Assembly: GCA_015061845.1 (NCBI GenBank)
Contig: SUVT01000012.1
Span: 1-44,297 of the forward strand
Source of the DNA: Lentisphaerota bacterium
Lineage (GTDB): Bacteria > Verrucomicrobiota > Lentisphaeria > Victivallales > UBA1829
Direction of reading: 5' to 3'
DNA: 44,297 nucleotides
The notes under the pieces are model-generated. The model had not been told where the DNA came from and made no database searches. It saw nothing but the letters and a program-made list of their open reading frames with translations. The position numbers and the translations under genes were made by a program. Below, piece after piece: positions 34,277 to 42,981 of this stretch. Position 1 is the first letter of the stretch. Every line of letters starts with the position of its first letter.

Positions 34277-34305
34277 AATATAACCGGAAAAACATCTTTT
34301 TTCAA
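34277..34305 (-). promoter_or_regulatory. Promoter of the creatininase-family gene
   Basis: Minus strand: TTGAAA (34300-34305), 17 bases, TATATT (34277-34282). It lies in the longer reading frame's N-terminus, settling the start codon at 34226. Confidence 0.8.
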
Positions 34306-34329
34306 GATTTTCTTCACTGTTTTTCCGGT
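34283..34329. repeat. Perfect 12-bp inverted repeat over the creatininase promoter
   Basis: ACCGGAAAAACA (34283-34294) and TGTTTTTCCGGT (34318-34329), 23 bases apart. One arm fills most of the -10/-35 spacer; the other lies upstream of the -35. A further copy of TTTTCCGGTA occurs at 34352-34361. This may be an operator, or a weak terminator for the GH36-like gene. Confidence 0.55.
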
Positions 34330-34365
34330 ATTTTCTAATCTTTTTTCAGTATTTTCCGGTATGAC

Positions 34366-36612
34366 TCAAAAACTGATCGTCAGCATTCCCTTTTCCGGCA
34401 GATGGAAACAGGTGATATTTCCGTTCTGCGTAAATTCAAGAGCAGCACCGTTGCAGGAGATCCGGCTGGGTTTTCTGTTCAGGAAAAGTTCCGCATCGGC
34501 TTTATAATCAACCGCAAAGCTGATTTCATTTTCCGCTGCAGAGATTTTTTCCAACCGGATATTTGCATCGAAAACCTGAAGCGCATCTGTTCTGCTGACT
34601 GCAAGAAGCATGCTGCCGTGGCGCGGAAGTTTGAATTCCGCTTCCGGAGCAAACGGATATTGCTTTCCGGTCCAGACATCTGTCAGGATATAATCTCCGG
34701 CAGGGAGTTTCAGATCACTCTGTGAAAAACCTATGGAGCGTTCTTCTTCCGTCAGGTTGAACAGCGCAACGGTCTTGACAGGCATTCCTTCTGTGCCGGA
34801 AGTCCGGGAGAAGTGAGGCGTATCAATGTACCAGATCTCCGGCGGCATTCCGTTTTTCTTCCGGTAATCGTACCGGGCAAAGTGAACATCCTGACCGTTG
34901 TTCAGGTTGCACATTGCTTTTTTCAGGACTTTCAGCCAGTGCGGCGGACAATCGGAGTGAAGTTTTCCGGAAAGTTCCACCATGGAACGGGAAATCAGAG
35001 TATAGTTGACTGCAAAATAGCGTTCTGTTTCGTTCAGTCCGGGCGGGATCCCGATGGAATCGCTGTTGGGAACATAGATATCACCGATATGAGTCGCAAA
35101 GCAGCTAGTACCCCAGAGGAAAGTGGTTTTGACATGATCCCATTCCCCGCTGCTGATATCCAGACCGTACCGGTAATTGGTAAAAAATTCTCCGAGGAAC
35201 GGATTAGCCTGAACGATGTCGCATCCGGGCTGGAAATAACCGTCAGTGGGCAGATTCTTCCGGAACTCTGTCAAGAGCCATCTGCGCCATTCATAGCCGG
35301 AGTGCTCCCGGTATTTCATCATGGGATAGCTGGTTTCAAAGACATAGCTCCAGAAATCCAGTTTGATCCCGTTGAAGTTGTAATCGGAACAGAATGTATT
35401 GATCGCATAGGCGAGATACTCCCGGACTTCCGGAATACTGGGATCGGCAACAACACCGCATTTCAAGCCGGGATAATCCACTTCATACCGCCACGCATAG
35501 GGCGCGCGCCACTCCGGATGCTCTTCGGTAATTTGGGAACCATAAGCGAAATTATATCCTGTCCAGATTGCCGGAACCATTCCGAAACGGCGGACTTTGT
35601 CGGAGTACGCCCGCAAACCTTCCGGGAACTTCTTCCGGTCGATCCCGCCGTCTTTTTCGTAAGCGGTTCCCAATCCATGCGCCCCATCATCACGATGCCA
35701 GTAGCCATCATCCAGCTGAATATATTTGACCGTGGGAAACTCTTTGCTGACGAACTCCGCTTCGGCAAGAAGCATCGCTTCGTTAATGTTCCGTTCGTTT
35801 CCATCGTTCCAGGATTCCCAGACGCCGTAATGACGGTTTGCATCGGTTGCACCGTACATCGGCGGAAGAACTGTCCGGAGAACTTCTGTATAACGCTCAA
35901 AGATCTTTTCGATATCATCGGCATGATCTGTTGTTCCCAGATACCAGCGGTCGACAAGCGTTCTGCCCGACACGACTTCCAGTGCATCGATCCCCTTGAA
36001 TCCGGAAACAACATCCATATTGACGGTTCCGTTTTCATGGGCAAGATCATAGCAGTGATAGAAAACCCGCTGTTCCAGCGTTCCGTGAACCAAGCCATGC
36101 GTTGATTTATGGTTTCCGATCAGAATAGCTGGGAACGGCTGGTAAGGCGTTGCGCCCACCCGTTTTGTACAGACAGGCACTTCCACAAAGGAGAGATAAC
36201 TGTTCAAATCGGGATATTTCGGATCTTTTCCGCCGGGAGCAAGACGGTCAAAATCAATGGGCAGAGTCATTGTTGCATAGACTCTTGAGTTTTCCGCATG
36301 ATAGTAAAAATCCTGTTCCGGATCATCACCGGCTTTGATTCCGAGAATGGAGAAACCGGCTTCTGTCAGGGCAATTTTTGCAGAGCTGATGTTTTTGATC
36401 AGACGGCGGCAGGTGAGTTCGCCATCGGAAAACGAAAAGTAAAGATCATCCCGGAATCCTTCCGGATATTCCGCGTACCAATGGGCTGAAGCAGAATCAA
36501 AATACCATTCTCTGGTATATTCTCCGCTGATTTTACCCTGTTTTTCCGTGACCAGATAGGGCACAAAAGAAAGAGTGCCGACTCCAGTAAGAAGTTCAGG
36601 TCCTTTTTTCAT
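34366..36612 (-). CDS. GH36-like alpha-galactosidase
   Basis: A 748-residue glycosidase. An N-terminal beta-sandwich (about 1-255) leads into a TIM barrel with VKYIQLDDGYW (about 296-306), RFGMVPAIWTGYN, the nucleophile context NGIKLDFWS (Asp419) and a likely acid/base Asp in QPGCDIV (about 465), then a C-terminal beta domain (LPAGDYILTDVWTGKQY). This is the clan GH-D order, best fitting GH36. There is no signal peptide, so it should act on imported galactosides in the cytoplasm. The ATG at 36612 has AAAGGAT 9 bases before it; a GTG six bases upstream would be too close. A carbohydrate-binding or other hydrolase specificity cannot be excluded. Confidence 0.82.
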   Translation of the reverse strand: MKKGPELLTGVGTLSFVPYLVTEKQGKISGEYTREWYFDSASAHWYAEYPEGFRDDLYFSFSDGELTCRRLIKNISSAKIALTEAGFSILGIKAGDDPEQDFYYHAENSRVYATMTLPIDFDRLAPGGKDPKYPDLNSYLSFVEVPVCTKRVGATPYQPFPAILIGNHKSTHGLVHGTLEQRVFYHCYDLAHENGTVNMDVVSGFKGIDALEVVSGRTLVDRWYLGTTDHADDIEKIFERYTEVLRTVLPPMYGATDANRHYGVWESWNDGNERNINEAMLLAEAEFVSKEFPTVKYIQLDDGYWHRDDGAHGLGTAYEKDGGIDRKKFPEGLRAYSDKVRRFGMVPAIWTGYNFAYGSQITEEHPEWRAPYAWRYEVDYPGLKCGVVADPSIPEVREYLAYAINTFCSDYNFNGIKLDFWSYVFETSYPMMKYREHSGYEWRRWLLTEFRKNLPTDGYFQPGCDIVQANPFLGEFFTNYRYGLDISSGEWDHVKTTFLWGTSCFATHIGDIYVPNSDSIGIPPGLNETERYFAVNYTLISRSMVELSGKLHSDCPPHWLKVLKKAMCNLNNGQDVHFARYDYRKKNGMPPEIWYIDTPHFSRTSGTEGMPVKTVALFNLTEEERSIGFSQSDLKLPAGDYILTDVWTGKQYPFAPEAEFKLPRHGSMLLAVSRTDALQVFDANIRLEKISAAENEISFAVDYKADAELFLNRKPSRISCNGAALEFTQNGNITCFHLPEKGMLTISF

Positions 36613-36678
36613 AAACACAAATCCTTTCTAAAAGATTGTTTTTTTGTAAATCTCTATAGACAGAAATCATTTCCCCGG

Positions 36679-37770
36679 TTATATTGCATATTTTCTGACA
36701 AACGGAATTTTGTCAATACAAAAAACTATAGCAAGGCTTATCAGAAAAGTAACACAAGAAATAATTGGCACTGCAAAGGCAGGATGAATAAAATACCTCG
36801 GCATGCCAATCATATACTCCAGAACAAATGCATGAACCAAATAGATTCCAAAACTCAGCCTGGAAAGTTCTATTATAATCTTTTTCTGTTTTTCTGAAAA
36901 GTTTCTTTCAGAAAAGAAATTCTGAAAGAAAACAAACACAGCTACAGCTGTTAAGAATACATTTAAATACAAATTGCTAAACATGTAATCTGTTGTTTTA
37001 TTAAAACGGATATTCAACCAACTGTTAATGACAACAGTTGCTATAACAGAAAATGTTCCCAAAACATATATAATCGTTCTCTGTTTTTTTTCAGGCTTGT
37101 GATTTGTTAACCAATACCCCAATAAAAAGTACGTTGAATATCCGGCAAACAGCTTAAGGTCAAGTCGGTCTATAATAGATTTCCAAGGATATCCTACTAC
37201 TGGCATCATTGATAAAATATTACTGCAAAAAACCGTAATAAATCCAAGAATAATAAAATATATGAGAACTTTTTCATTTTTTACAACATGTCTGAGTACG
37301 GGAGTCGCTACATAAAGTCCCGCAAGCATAAAAAGAAACCACAAATAATGATGACCGCCAAAAATGATATTTTTTATAAGACTTTTCATATGAATGGCGT
37401 GATGAGCATGATATTGCTGAACCAGACCATAAAATATCGCCCAAACCAAATAAGCTGTTGCTATGCGAAAGATTTTATTAAAATAAAGTTTTTTCAGTGA
37501 GTACTCTTTATGCGGATCAAGAAAGAACACTCCTGATATCATTACAAAAACGGGAACATTCCAGCGACTGATTCCATTATAGATGTTACAGAACTGAAAT
37601 TCTGTTGAAAGTGGAGAATAATTCATTTGCCAGAAGCGACTGCATGCAGTGTGAAGAAATATAACAGAAAATGCCGCTATGATCCGGAGGAGATCCGGCC
37701 AGATTTCTCTGTCTTGGTTTAACAATAAACATTCTTTCATCTGAGCTGAATTATTTTCGTCTTTTCTCAT
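36679..37770 (-). CDS. Acyltransferase 3 family membrane protein
   Basis: A 363-residue polytopic protein with about ten hydrophobic segments. The start WPDLLRIIAAFSVIFLHTACSRF contains the RxxA..VxxxH motif (Arg and His) of OafA/YiaH-like O-acyltransferases, followed by VPVFVMISGVFFL and a late LSFGIYLVHAFVLEYM, both typical. Such enzymes add acetyl or similar groups to cell-surface glycans. The DNA is markedly AT-rich: 37021-37080 has 18 G/C in 60, against 26 in 60 at 36001-36060 in the next gene. That suggests recent acquisition. The ribosome site AGAGGA is 10 bases from the ATG. Confidence 0.88.
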   Translation of the reverse strand: MRKDENNSAQMKECLLLNQDREIWPDLLRIIAAFSVIFLHTACSRFWQMNYSPLSTEFQFCNIYNGISRWNVPVFVMISGVFFLDPHKEYSLKKLYFNKIFRIATAYLVWAIFYGLVQQYHAHHAIHMKSLIKNIIFGGHHYLWFLFMLAGLYVATPVLRHVVKNEKVLIYFIILGFITVFCSNILSMMPVVGYPWKSIIDRLDLKLFAGYSTYFLLGYWLTNHKPEKKQRTIIYVLGTFSVIATVVINSWLNIRFNKTTDYMFSNLYLNVFLTAVAVFVFFQNFFSERNFSEKQKKIIIELSRLSFGIYLVHAFVLEYMIGMPRYFIHPAFAVPIISCVTFLISLAIVFCIDKIPFVRKYAI

Positions 37771-37798
37771 TATATTGCATTCCTCTATTTATATTGCT

Positions 37799-37833
37799 CA
37801 AAAATAACTGCCGGCACCGAAAGATGCCAACAG
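37799..37833 (-). terminator. Rho-independent terminator after the small secreted gene
   Basis: Minus strand: stem CTGTTGGCA / TGCCGGCAG (37825-37833 and 37808-37816; two G-U pairs), 8-base loop, then TTATTTTT. Confidence 0.75.
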
Positions 37834-37878
37834 TTCCTGTTCATTCAAAAGTCCTTTTTTCATCTGATTCTCCGGAAA

Positions 37879-38397
37879 TTATTCTTCCATGGAAGCTTTC
37901 ACACTGGAAATTTCAACATCCGCACCGGCTTTTGCAAGAACACAGATGCGGATGACTTCTGTCTTTCTTCCGTTTGCATTGTCTTTGATTTCAAAGGTTT
38001 TCGTAAAAATCTGTTCCTTATCAGTCAGCTGAACCGGTTCATAGCAGGAGAAGTTATTGGATTCTTTTGCAGCGTAGGAAAGATAACCGATGGAGAAAGG
38101 TCCTTTTCCTTTTGCTTTGACAGTAACAGTAATGACATCCCCCTTTGCAGATTTGATCGCGCTGCCGTTGAAGAACAGAATCTGATCTTTTTTGGGTGCA
38201 ATACGGATCGTGCGCTTGTTGGTTCCCAGATTTTTGTAGGTGACATTGACACGTTCCGCTTTCTGGGTCTGAACATACCAGTTGGAGGGAGTATTTCCCT
38301 TTGCATAAAATTTTGCGGTGCAGGGGTCATTGACAAGAGTCTGTGCAAAGAGTGTGCAGCTGCCGACGAGTGCAAGAAGAATAATAGATTTTTTCAT
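37879..38397 (-). CDS. Small secreted protein, beta-sandwich-like
   Basis: A 172-residue protein with a clear signal peptide (MKKSIILLALVGSCTLFAQ). The mature part alternates short strands (VNVTYKNLG, TVTVKAKGKGPFSIGYLSYA, KTFEIKDNANGRKTEVIRICVLAKAGADVEISSVK) in the manner of CBM4/9/16-like carbohydrate-binding beta-sandwiches. The same KAKAKGK-type strand occurs near the N-terminus of the giant protein upstream (IEIRVKAKATGAKSYLKVYV), so the two may share a module. No catalytic motif. It has its own promoter and terminator. The function is inferred only loosely. Confidence 0.7.
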   Translation of the reverse strand: MKKSIILLALVGSCTLFAQTLVNDPCTAKFYAKGNTPSNWYVQTQKAERVNVTYKNLGTNKRTIRIAPKKDQILFFNGSAIKSAKGDVITVTVKAKGKGPFSIGYLSYAAKESNNFSCYEPVQLTDKEQIFTKTFEIKDNANGRKTEVIRICVLAKAGADVEISSVKASMEE

Positions 38398-38424
38398 TAT
38401 ATTTCCTTTCTATGTCTTTTCGTT

Positions 38425-38452
38425 AATGTAGCATGAAAAATCATCTTTTCAA
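38425..38452 (-). promoter_or_regulatory. Promoter of the small secreted protein
   Basis: Minus strand: TTGAAA (38447-38452), 16 bases, TACATT (38425-38430), 27 bases before the ATG. Confidence 0.6.
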
Positions 38453-38460
38453 GCTGTTTG

Positions 38461-38487
38461 CGGGGAGACCTTCCGAAGATCTCCCCG
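38461..38487. terminator. Hairpin after the giant secreted protein gene
   Basis: A perfect 8-bp stem CGGGGAGA / TCTCCCCG with a short inner helix (CTT/AAG). It stands directly after the gene's stop. No T tract follows on the minus strand, so it may stabilise the mRNA end or act weakly. Confidence 0.5.
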
Positions 38488-38493
38488 AAATTG

Positions 38494-41400
38494 TTATTTT
38501 GTTTTCAGGATCAGAACCCGCAGGTCATGAGTCTTCACGTCAAGGGTATATTTTCCATTGACAGGCGTAATGACTTTCCCGGTTTCGGCATCGGTGAGAA
38601 CGCCTTTTTCGCCCAGCGTGAATGTCACTTTCCGGTCTGCCTTGCTGTGGTTTGCAAGATAGAACAGATATTTGCCCGGACGCTGAAAATAGCTGCAGCG
38701 GATCAGATTATCCTGTTTATCAAATTTTACAAAGTTATTGTACCGCCACATGACAAACTTGCAGTCGGGAGCATTGTTGCCGAAATCAGATTCGATCTTC
38801 TGGAAGCGTGAGTGTGTTTTTCCGTGTACGGAGGTGTTCCACAATCCCATATCATAGATCTTATAAGCGGAATACATTGCTCTGGTGTGACGAGGGGTTT
38901 CATGCAAACCTTTTGCGTGAAGCATGGTCAGCATACCGCGACCGATCCCCCAGTTTACCCCGAGCATGATTTCCGGCCAGGCAGAGTAGAACACATTGAA
39001 GTGATCGCCGTCTTTGGGGATATTCATTTCCCCGCCGTAACCGACATCGCAGAAGGTATAGCGCGGCAGATATTGAACTGCCGTTGTATGAATAACAACA
39101 CGGGGATAGCGTTTGTTGTACTTGTGACCGAGAACAGCCAGACGCTTGAAGAAGTTGCGGACAAGCAGGATATGACTTCCGGGCTGGATCAGTCCGTCTT
39201 CCCGGATATATGCCAGTTTGCCCTGTTTCTGCATGTCAGTATCAAAGGAAGGATAATTGTTGTCCAGATAGATACCGTCCATTCTTGTTTCCCGGAGAAG
39301 TTTTTCCATGCGCCAGATATAGAAGTCCCGGAGACCCGGGCTCCAATCCACATAGTTCAGCAGATATCCATCGCCTCTGGGACCTTTGATCTTGTATTTG
39401 AGAGCATCCATGGAGAGCGTATAATCCACTCTTGGCTTTCTCAATGCCTCATGCGCAAAATATTTGTACTCCGTATCTCCCGCACAGTAAAGGTTTCCTG
39501 CAAGGTATACAACGTGGGAACTGTTGGGGTGCTTATATGCCAGCTGCTGGGTCATCCAGAGATCAAGGATCTCAAAGCCGCGGGTCATAACACCCATTCC
39601 CATAGTATGATCCCATTTGTAACTCAACTGATGTCCGGTCTTGTCCGGTTTGATCGGCGTGGCAAGAAAACCAAACTGGATCTCACGGGCAGACTTCAGT
39701 TCCACAGGGACGTTGATGAACTTGATCAGCATACTGATCGTACCGTCTTTTTCACGGTAAAGATCATAGCCGCTATTCTCCATCTTTGTACTCCACCCCT
39801 TGTCGCTTTCCGCAAACCAGAAAAGTCCACGTTTGTGTTCTCCGAGCCAGACATACGGCAGGAATTTTGTGCGGAGATTATCCACTTTCACATCTTTCGT
39901 ATCCCAGATTTTTCCGGTTCCCGGCAGATCCTCCGGAATATGATAGTAGGAATGGTTTGTGCGGATCTCCTGATTTCCGTAATGGAACAGGATTGCGTTT
40001 TTGTACCGGATCTTCATTGCCATGGAGTCGATCTTGATGGAAGATTCCGGGATCAGTTCCATGGTGTAGAACAGGAATCCGTCATACTCCATCCATGCGT
40101 CCAGTCTGACTTTCAAACCGGCATAATAAGTGGTTGCGGTAAATTCCACTCGTGTCTGACTCTTTTTGGTGAACTTGAAGTCAGATTTCTTTGCTTTCAA
40201 TACCCCCCCGGGCGTTGTAATCACAAAATCAATGGGAGAAGCAAGCACCTCTCCATCCGCTGCTCTGACGGCAGAGGGAAGTCCATTTTTACCGAAGACG
40301 AAGTCCCGGAGCAGATGGGAAACGGTCTGTCCTTTGACGACCAGCGGTGTATAAGGCGGCACGATGATATCATCACAGCCGATCTTATTGCCCAGCCATT
40401 CAAAATCTTTGGTTTCAAACCGTCCGTCACCGATGGCGATCACATTTCCGCTGCGGTTGAAATACTTTGCTTCGACCTTATATTCTCCATGAACCACAGG
40501 CTTAAACGGAAAAACCGCATGTCCCTGATTTTCATAGAAGTCGATCTTATTCTGTTTGAGAGTGACCTTTTTTCCATCCGGTCCGGTGATGGTGATTTCT
40601 GCACGGGCGGAATTTTTCTGATTTTCCCGGCTCATTGCGTTCCAGCGAACGTTGATCTTCTTCTGCCAGGGATAATGTTCCACCGCAAGGAGCTTTGTCT
40701 TTGCCTGGGGCTGAATAGTGGCTGTTCTGGAATAAGTCCCCGTTTCCAGATCATGCTGATGACGGAACAGAGTCTTTCCTGCGGCATCCAATACCATTGC
40801 ATCGTACATGATACTCTGCTGGTTTCTGTCTGTATTGTCAATGCTCAAAACAGTTCTTCCGGCATTTGCGGGAATACTCATTTCCTTCAGAATTTTTCCG
40901 GTTCCGTTGCGGATCACTGCTTTCAATAGCGCATTTTTCGGAGTGACTGTAAGAGCGACTTTGTATCTGCCGTCACCGGTCAGTTCATTCACTGTCCAGG
41001 CAACGTTCGGCGCATTGGGAACAACACGGCACTTCAGCATGTTTTCATGATCTTCATACCGGGTCCCGGTCAGAATTCCGTTCACATCCGGACTCTTGAA
41101 GTTACGGCAAATGCTGATCCCGAACGGTTTGGAAGGATCCTTGATCTTCACAGATTTGAACGGGATCTTCATGGTCAGGATGTAATGATTTCTGCCGTTG
41201 CTGACCGCATAGTGCATTCTTTTGACTTCCAACCCGGGACAGTTCCATCCCTGATAGTGCTGTCCGATGGCAAGGTCATGCTCCATATCGAACACATGAC
41301 ATGCAAAGTTGGAAATGATCTGATAAAGACGGGGCGGCTTTTTGTTATCGCCTTCCGGATTGATCATGACTTCCACAGAGTCATCAAGATAGACTTGACC

Positions 41401-42171
41401 ATCCCGCATTTTGACTTTTGTAACCACACCGCCCGGCGGGCAGGGGTAAACGATGGAAACATACAGATTGTCTTTGTCTGCAAGGAGATAGCAGTCACTC
41501 TGACGGTTTGTATTTTTTCCGGTAAGGAAATCGCGAAAACCGTTCTGAATGAAAACGCCGTTCCGTTTCAGATATCCCGGACGGAATGCGCCCTTGAGAT
41601 CAAGAGGTTCCTGCATCAGGGGAATCGTTGCGGCACTGGGCAGATATTGCCGTTTGACAACTTCTCCCGCTTTCCGGAAGGTCACATCTGTGATTTCAAC
41701 ATCTTTTCCGTCAAGGAGCAGCTGGATCTTGTTGACAGGATGCCAGGGGACGATCTGAACGAACCCGGTAAACTCCTGAAACTCATTTGTAAGCTCCGGA
41801 ATCATGACCTGCGCCCCGGCTGTCGGGGTCAAACGTCCGGTATAGTCTTCCAGAACATAGACTTTCAGATAACTCTTCGCACCGGTCGCTTTTGCTTTGA
41901 CTCTGATTTCGATATTTCCCCGTGAAGTCTTGTAATACTTCGTGGAGATCATCCCGTTCAGCAGAATACCGTCTTTGGTTTTGCCAACCTGATTTTTCCG
42001 GTCTTTCCGGTCAATGACCCCCCATCCATCCGGAGCCGGAACATTCTGCCAGTTTTTTTGAGTTTCTGCAGGTTTGACCACTTTGGTGTTCTGGAACGAC
42101 CAGGAGTAATCAAACGCCGAAACTGCGATACTGCCGAACAGAAGCCCGGCAAACAACAGTCGTTTTTTCAT
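38494..42171 (-). CDS. Large secreted CBM9-like and glycosidase-like protein
   Basis: A 1225-residue exported protein. Signal peptide MKKRLLFAGLLFGSIAVSAF. Residues about 25-180 form a beta-sandwich-like module. Residues about 195-375 look like a family-9 carbohydrate-binding domain (YLLADKDNLYVSIVYPCPP, LDDSVEVMINPEGDN, IPFKSVKI). A Greek-key-type middle follows, and then a barrel-like catalytic region with MDGIYLDNNYPSFDTDMQ at 964-981. In the latter the D and DN resemble glycosidase strand ends. It may fall in one of the DUF6067/GH-like uncharacterised families, but I cannot confirm the family. It is the third gene of a GntR/prepilin-like operon, 30 bases after the prepilin-like gene. Confidence 0.7.
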   Translation of the reverse strand: MKKRLLFAGLLFGSIAVSAFDYSWSFQNTKVVKPAETQKNWQNVPAPDGWGVIDRKDRKNQVGKTKDGILLNGMISTKYYKTSRGNIEIRVKAKATGAKSYLKVYVLEDYTGRLTPTAGAQVMIPELTNEFQEFTGFVQIVPWHPVNKIQLLLDGKDVEITDVTFRKAGEVVKRQYLPSAATIPLMQEPLDLKGAFRPGYLKRNGVFIQNGFRDFLTGKNTNRQSDCYLLADKDNLYVSIVYPCPPGGVVTKVKMRDGQVYLDDSVEVMINPEGDNKKPPRLYQIISNFACHVFDMEHDLAIGQHYQGWNCPGLEVKRMHYAVSNGRNHYILTMKIPFKSVKIKDPSKPFGISICRNFKSPDVNGILTGTRYEDHENMLKCRVVPNAPNVAWTVNELTGDGRYKVALTVTPKNALLKAVIRNGTGKILKEMSIPANAGRTVLSIDNTDRNQQSIMYDAMVLDAAGKTLFRHQHDLETGTYSRTATIQPQAKTKLLAVEHYPWQKKINVRWNAMSRENQKNSARAEITITGPDGKKVTLKQNKIDFYENQGHAVFPFKPVVHGEYKVEAKYFNRSGNVIAIGDGRFETKDFEWLGNKIGCDDIIVPPYTPLVVKGQTVSHLLRDFVFGKNGLPSAVRAADGEVLASPIDFVITTPGGVLKAKKSDFKFTKKSQTRVEFTATTYYAGLKVRLDAWMEYDGFLFYTMELIPESSIKIDSMAMKIRYKNAILFHYGNQEIRTNHSYYHIPEDLPGTGKIWDTKDVKVDNLRTKFLPYVWLGEHKRGLFWFAESDKGWSTKMENSGYDLYREKDGTISMLIKFINVPVELKSAREIQFGFLATPIKPDKTGHQLSYKWDHTMGMGVMTRGFEILDLWMTQQLAYKHPNSSHVVYLAGNLYCAGDTEYKYFAHEALRKPRVDYTLSMDALKYKIKGPRGDGYLLNYVDWSPGLRDFYIWRMEKLLRETRMDGIYLDNNYPSFDTDMQKQGKLAYIREDGLIQPGSHILLVRNFFKRLAVLGHKYNKRYPRVVIHTTAVQYLPRYTFCDVGYGGEMNIPKDGDHFNVFYSAWPEIMLGVNWGIGRGMLTMLHAKGLHETPRHTRAMYSAYKIYDMGLWNTSVHGKTHSRFQKIESDFGNNAPDCKFVMWRYNNFVKFDKQDNLIRCSYFQRPGKYLFYLANHSKADRKVTFTLGEKGVLTDAETGKVITPVNGKYTLDVKTHDLRVLILKTK

Positions 42172-42201
42172 GTTTTCCCTTTCATCCTTTTTTATATTTT
42201 A

Positions 42202-42963
42202 TCAGTTTGCACCTTTCCAGAAGGTGACATATTTCATATCTGTACTGCTTCCGCTGTTCGGGTTGGATTTGTCCGCAATATCAGCATAACGGAAACTGGA
42301 AACATGACCATCCCACCACATCCCGTTGGCTCGTTCTCCATTATGACGGAAGTTGATCCGCCAGTAATGCCAGGAACCATCGCCCACATATTGAGCGTAA
42401 GTTGAACCAACAGAAGCATTCTGACAGGTTGCATACCCCATGGAATCTCCCCCCATATAACTGCCGGAAGCCTGACGGAACTTGTTGATCTTGACCCAGA
42501 TATCCAATCCCCAGGAGGCATGTTTGGAAATATATCTGTTCAAACCGATACTTATCGGAGAACCGTTCTCCCACATCATAGCGTATTCGTTGACATTCGT
42601 CTTCCGTTTGCTGACCGGTGTCTTGTCGCTGGCACAGAAAAACATTCCTGCCCCGTTCGGTTTCTCAGAAGTAACATCTCCCCAGATCCACGCTCCTAGA
42701 TAGTTTCCGATCATGCCTTTTTTTAACCAATTCCCTCCGCCCTGAGTTCCTGTGTACATAGGAAGTGCATACTCATTATTATCTCCGGCATACTGTAAAA
42801 TTGCTGAAGATATCTGCTTCTGTTTGTTGATGCAATCTGAACTCCTTCCGCTTTCACGGGCATTGTTCAACGCCGGAAGAAGCATCCCCGCCAGAATTGC
42901 GATAATTGCAATAACAACGAGCAGTTCAATCAGCGTGAAAAATTTTTTTGACGCTCTCTCCAT
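42202..42963 (-). CDS. Prepilin-type N-terminal cleavage/methylation domain protein
   Basis: A 253-residue pseudopilin-like protein starting [20 protein letters not shown], the hydrophobic helix and Glu at +5 of type IV pilins/type II pseudopilins. The usual Gly before the cleavage Phe is replaced by Phe, as is common in this lineage. The C-terminal domain ends with [13 protein letters not shown], the Gly-His-containing block of DUF1559-like Lentisphaerota/Planctomycetota proteins. It follows the GntR gene by 18 bases and precedes the giant secreted protein by 30 bases, so it is co-expressed. It is probably exported and displayed or secreted, perhaps binding substrate; that is inference. Confidence 0.88.
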   Translation of the reverse strand: MERASKKFFTLIELLVVIAIIAILAGMLLPALNNARESGRSSDCINKQKQISSAILQYAGDNNEYALPMYTGTQGGGNWLKKGMIGNYLGAWIWGDVTSEKPNGAGMFFCASDKTPVSKRKTNVNEYAMMWENGSPISIGLNRYISKHASWGLDIWVKINKFRQASGSYMGGDSMGYATCQNASVGSTYAQYVGDGSWHYWRINFRHNGERANGMWWDGHVSSFRYADIADKSNPNSGSSTDMKYVTFWKGAN

Positions 42964-42981
42964 GACACCATATCCTTCCTT

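Noticed and set aside
34321-34361. Direct repeat TTTTCCGGTA as a mobile-element end
   Set aside because: Two copies 31 bases apart with no transposase or target duplication; the same motif takes part in the inverted repeat over the creatininase promoter.
38812-40929. Long plus-strand frame of about 705 codons opposite the giant secreted gene
   Set aside because: The minus-strand gene has a signal peptide, promoter-linked operon and plausible domains. The plus frame is composition noise.
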